Shown: positions 61,408 through 64,000 of the stretch, piece after piece
Position numbering within the stretch: position 1 is the stretch's first letter
Layout: each line of letters begins with the position of its first letter
Source: Flavobacterium sp. CF108
Lineage (GTDB): Bacteria; Bacteroidota; Bacteroidia; Flavobacteriales; Flavobacteriaceae
Assembly (NCBI RefSeq): GCF_900129795.1
Contig: NZ_FQWW01000006.1
Location: 1-64,000 of the forward strand
Reading direction: 5' to 3'
DNA: 64,000 bases
Notes under the pieces: generated by a model
Databases searched by the model: none
Seen by the model: the letters and a program-made list of their open reading frames with translations, nothing else
What the model was told of the DNA's origin: nothing
Program-made: the position numbers and the translations under genes

Positions 61408-63663
61408 ATGAAGAAATTTCTCGTGCCTGCTTTATTTGTAATTCTGGTTACAAGTTGTAAAATAAAGTCATACAAAAATAATAATAATGAAAATATTTTT
61501 GTAAACCATGTTGATCCTTTTATTGGAACAGGTGGACACGGCCATACGTACCCAGGGGCAACGGTTCCTTTTGGGATGTTACAAGTAAGCCCAGATAACG
61601 GAATCTCAAGCTGGGACTGGTGTTCAGGCTATCATTATTCAGATTCTATCGTTTCTGGTTTCAGTCATTTGCACTTAAGCGGAACAGGAATTGGCGATTT
61701 GGCGGACATTTTATTTATGCCGACCAACAAAAAAGTCGATTTAACATTAAAAACAACTTCACGCGATCAATTACCTTATAAATCATTTTACAGTCATGTT
61801 AACGAAAAAGCAACACCGGGCTCTTACCAAGTTTTTCTTAAGGATCCTAAAATCAATGTAGAATTAACTTCTTCACAAAGAACAGCGTATCATAAATATA
61901 CGTTTACAAAAAACGACAAACAATCAGTAATTGTCGATTTAGGATTTGCCATAAACTGGGACAAAGCCTTAAAGACCGGAATTACAATTGAAGACGAATA
62001 TACTATAAGCGGTTACAGATATAGTAAAGGCTGGGCAGTAAATCAAAAAGTATTTTTTGTAGCGAAATTTTCAAAACCTATTACAGAATCAGTTTTAACG
62101 GCTGATAAACAAATTGTTACTGGCAAAAAAACAGATGCAGAAAATACATCGGCACAATTATTTTTTGACCCAAAAAACTCAGATGAATTATTTGTAAAAG
62201 TAGCTTTATCATCTGTAAGTGTGGCTAATGCCAAAGATAATCTGGACGGAGAAAAAGCAAATTTCGACAATACAAAATCAGAAGCTGCTTCGATTTGGAA
62301 TAATGCATTAAGCAAAATTAAAGTTGAAACACCTGTAGATTCGTTAAAAACCATTTTTTATACTGCGATGTATCACGCACAAGTTGCCCCTGTAACCTAT
62401 AGTGATAAAAACGGTCAATTTAGAAAAGAGGATGATCAAATTGTTACAGCAAAAGATTATACGGCTTATTCGACCTTATCACTATGGGATACTTTTAGAG
62501 CCGAAAATCCTTTATTGACTTTGCTGGCTCCAGATAAAACTTCAGACATTGTAAACTCAATGTTAGCGTATTACGATACCAAAAAAATATTACCGGTTTG
62601 GACTTTATACGCCAACGAAACCAATACAATGACAGGATACCATTCTATTCCGGTAATTGTCGATGCTTATTTAAAAGGTATAAAAGGTTTTGATGCCGAA
62701 AAAGCTTTCGAAGCCATGAAAACTACCATGATGCAGGACGAACGTGGTTTAAACTTCTACAAAAAATACGGTTATATCCCTTATAATTTATTAGATGAAT
62801 CGGTTACGATTACACTAGAATATGCTTACGACGATTGGTGTGTAGCGCAAATGGCAAAAGCTTTAGGAAAAAACGACGATTATCAATTTTTCTTAAAACG
62901 TTCTCAGGCCTATCAATATTTATTTGATCCGAAAACAGGATTCATGAGAGGAAAATCGGATGATGGAAAATCTTGGAACGAACCTTTCGACCCAAAGCAT
63001 TCTAACCACAGAGAACATACTGATTATACGGAAGGAAACGCTTGGCAGCACAGTTGGTTTGTACCACAAAATGTCGATAATTTAATTTCGATTCATGGCG
63101 GAAATGAAACCTTTACCAAACGGTTAGAGCAATTATTTACCGAAAGTTCTGAGATTACAGGAAACAATGTTTCGGCAGATATTTCGGGATTAATTGGACA
63201 ATACGCACACGGAAACGAACCAAGTCACCATATTGCGTATATGTTCAATCATGCAGGGCAGCCTTGGAGAACGCAATATTGGGTACGTCATATTTTAGAC
63301 ACGCAATACAATACAACACCGAACGGATTAAGCGGAAACGAAGACTGCGGACAAATGTCGGCTTGGTATGTTTTCAGTTCAATGGGATTATACCCAATGA
63401 ATCCGGCTTCGGGAGAATATGAAATAGGAAGTCCTATTTTCGAGAAAGCAACCATCAATCTTGAAGGAGGCAAAACTTTTGTAATTGAAGCGCAAAATGT
63501 TTCAGACAAAAACTTTTACATTCAGTCGGCTACTTTAAACGGTGTCGAATTCAATCAAACAGCAATCACACATCAACAGATTTTAAAAGGCGGGGTTTTA
63601 CATTTTGTAATGGGACCTCAGCCAAATAAAAACTGGGGAACAAAAAATAAACAAAAAACGTAA
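61408..63663 (+). CDS. GH92 alpha-mannosidase, lipoprotein
   Basis: A 751-residue enzyme with a lipoprotein signal (MKKFLVPALFVILVTSC, Cys17) from the ATG at 61408; the in-frame start at 61372 lacks a signal at its end. GH92 hallmarks are VDPFIGTGGHGHTYPGATVPFGMLQVSPDNG near residue 37, SGFSHLHLSGTGIGDLADI near 83, LWDTFRAENPLLTLL near 360, DYTEGNAWQHSWFVPQN near 535 with a catalytic Glu, and NGLSGNEDCGQMSAWYVFSSMGLYP near 640. These are calcium-dependent exo-mannosidases, mostly alpha-1,2, that trim mannose from N-glycans or yeast mannan. It faces away from the LytS-type gene and is followed 24 bp later by a transporter gene, so the two probably form one unit. Confidence 0.95.
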   Translation: MKKFLVPALFVILVTSCKIKSYKNNNNENIFVNHVDPFIGTGGHGHTYPGATVPFGMLQVSPDNGISSWDWCSGYHYSDSIVSGFSHLHLSGTGIGDLADILFMPTNKKVDLTLKTTSRDQLPYKSFYSHVNEKATPGSYQVFLKDPKINVELTSSQRTAYHKYTFTKNDKQSVIVDLGFAINWDKALKTGITIEDEYTISGYRYSKGWAVNQKVFFVAKFSKPITESVLTADKQIVTGKKTDAENTSAQLFFDPKNSDELFVKVALSSVSVANAKDNLDGEKANFDNTKSEAASIWNNALSKIKVETPVDSLKTIFYTAMYHAQVAPVTYSDKNGQFRKEDDQIVTAKDYTAYSTLSLWDTFRAENPLLTLLAPDKTSDIVNSMLAYYDTKKILPVWTLYANETNTMTGYHSIPVIVDAYLKGIKGFDAEKAFEAMKTTMMQDERGLNFYKKYGYIPYNLLDESVTITLEYAYDDWCVAQMAKALGKNDDYQFFLKRSQAYQYLFDPKTGFMRGKSDDGKSWNEPFDPKHSNHREHTDYTEGNAWQHSWFVPQNVDNLISIHGGNETFTKRLEQLFTESSEITGNNVSADISGLIGQYAHGNEPSHHIAYMFNHAGQPWRTQYWVRHILDTQYNTTPNGLSGNEDCGQMSAWYVFSSMGLYPMNPASGEYEIGSPIFEKATINLEGGKTFVIEAQNVSDKNFYIQSATLNGVEFNQTAITHQQILKGGVLHFVMGPQPNKNWGTKNKQKT

Positions 63664-63687
63664 CTAACCTACTAACAAATAAATTTA

Positions 63688-64000
63688 ATGGATATTATTG
63701 ACGTATCGATAATCGTAGCTTACATTCTGCTCTCAGTGAGTATCGGAATTTGGATTTCAAGAAAAGCAAAACAAGGATTAGATGACTATTTTCTTGGAGG
63801 AAAAACTATCAAATGGTATTTTTTAGGTCTAAGTAACGGATCTGGAATGTTTGATGTTTCCGGAACTTCCTGGATGATTGGGGTACTTTTTCTATACGGA
63901 GTAAAAAGCTTTATGTTCATGTGGCTTTGGCCAATTTGGAATCAGATTTTCGTGATGATGTTCCTTGCAGTCTGGATTAGAAGATCAAAAGTAATGACAG
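63688..64000 (+). CDS. sodium:solute symporter (SSS family), 5' part
   Basis: The reading frame opens at ATG 63688 and runs off the window after ~104 residues. The visible part shows DIIDVSIIVAYILLSVSIGIWISRKAKQ, a GLDDYFLGGKTIKWYFLGLSNGSGMFDVSGTSWM stretch and two more hydrophobic helices, as in SSS-family transporters for sugars or similar solutes. It lies 24 bp after the GH92 gene, so uptake of mannose or a mannoside is possible, but the substrate cannot be read from this fragment. Confidence 0.85.
   Translation, partial: MDIIDVSIIVAYILLSVSIGIWISRKAKQGLDDYFLGGKTIKWYFLGLSNGSGMFDVSGTSWMIGVLFLYGVKSFMFMWLWPIWNQIFVMMFLAVWIRRSKVMT

Noticed and set aside
40..64000. Search for transposases, integrases and tRNA genes
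   Set aside because: None was recognised; the repeats present are non-coding palindromes.

Overview
The window comes from a low-GC Bacteroidota genome, almost certainly Flavobacterium or a close relative. Supporting signs are tandem SusC/SusD outer-membrane pairs, a hybrid two-component regulator, Bacteroidota-type promoters (TTG-N19-TAnnTTTG), weak Shine-Dalgarno signals, many surface lipoproteins, and intergenic space packed with imperfect palindromes. The window opens on the 3' end of a 5S rRNA gene, so an rRNA operon lies just upstream. I see no transposase, phage gene, tRNA or CRISPR array.

Layout. (1) 1-4.8 kb: 5S end, a lipoprotein peptidase/hydrolase on the minus strand, a PepSY-like protein, a LacI regulator, an AraC regulator and a PEBP-family protein. 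(2) 4.8-34.3 kb: a large glucuronoxylan utilisation locus. It holds GH67 and GH115 alpha-glucuronidases, an SDR and UxuA for glucuronate catabolism, a GH10 xylanase, a GPH-type symporter, a cytoplasmic GH43, a GntR-type regulator with xylB and xylA, a transaldolase-like gene, SusC/SusD, a TIG-domain glycan-binding lipoprotein, a GH10 with an internal CBM insert, a GH35 and a sialate-O-acetylesterase-type esterase. Six copies of a LacI-type operator (CAACCGATTG or its complement) occur only in this part. (3) 34.7-35.3 kb: an isolated hexapeptide-repeat protein among palindromes. (4) 35.5-52.6 kb: a second polysaccharide locus with a hybrid two-component regulator on the minus strand, SusC/SusD, a GH5-like enzyme, three GH43-type enzymes, a GH2 and an aldose 1-epimerase; its glycan is uncertain. 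(5) 52.6-55.0 kb: repeats, flavohemoglobin with a Crp/Fnr-type site upstream, and a three-unit palindrome array. (6) 55-64 kb: a GH29 fucosidase, a NagB/PIG-L fusion, a LytTR/LytS-type regulator pair, a GH92 alpha-mannosidase and the start of a sodium:solute symporter.

How it works together (inference from families). Surface GH10 xylanases cut xylan, the TIG lipoprotein and SusD hold the chains, and SusC imports oligosaccharides. GH115 and GH67 remove (methyl)glucuronate, and the esterase probably removes acetyl groups. The GPH symporter and the cytoplasmic GH43 deliver xylose to XylA and XylB, and the pentose phosphate pathway follows with the transaldolase-like enzyme. Glucuronate goes through the SDR (fructuronate to mannonate) and UxuA to 2-keto-3-deoxygluconate. 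The uronate isomerase, KDG kinase and KDPG aldolase are not in the window. The LacI protein is the best candidate for the locus-wide regulator and the GntR-type protein for xylBA, while the hybrid regulator probably controls the second locus.
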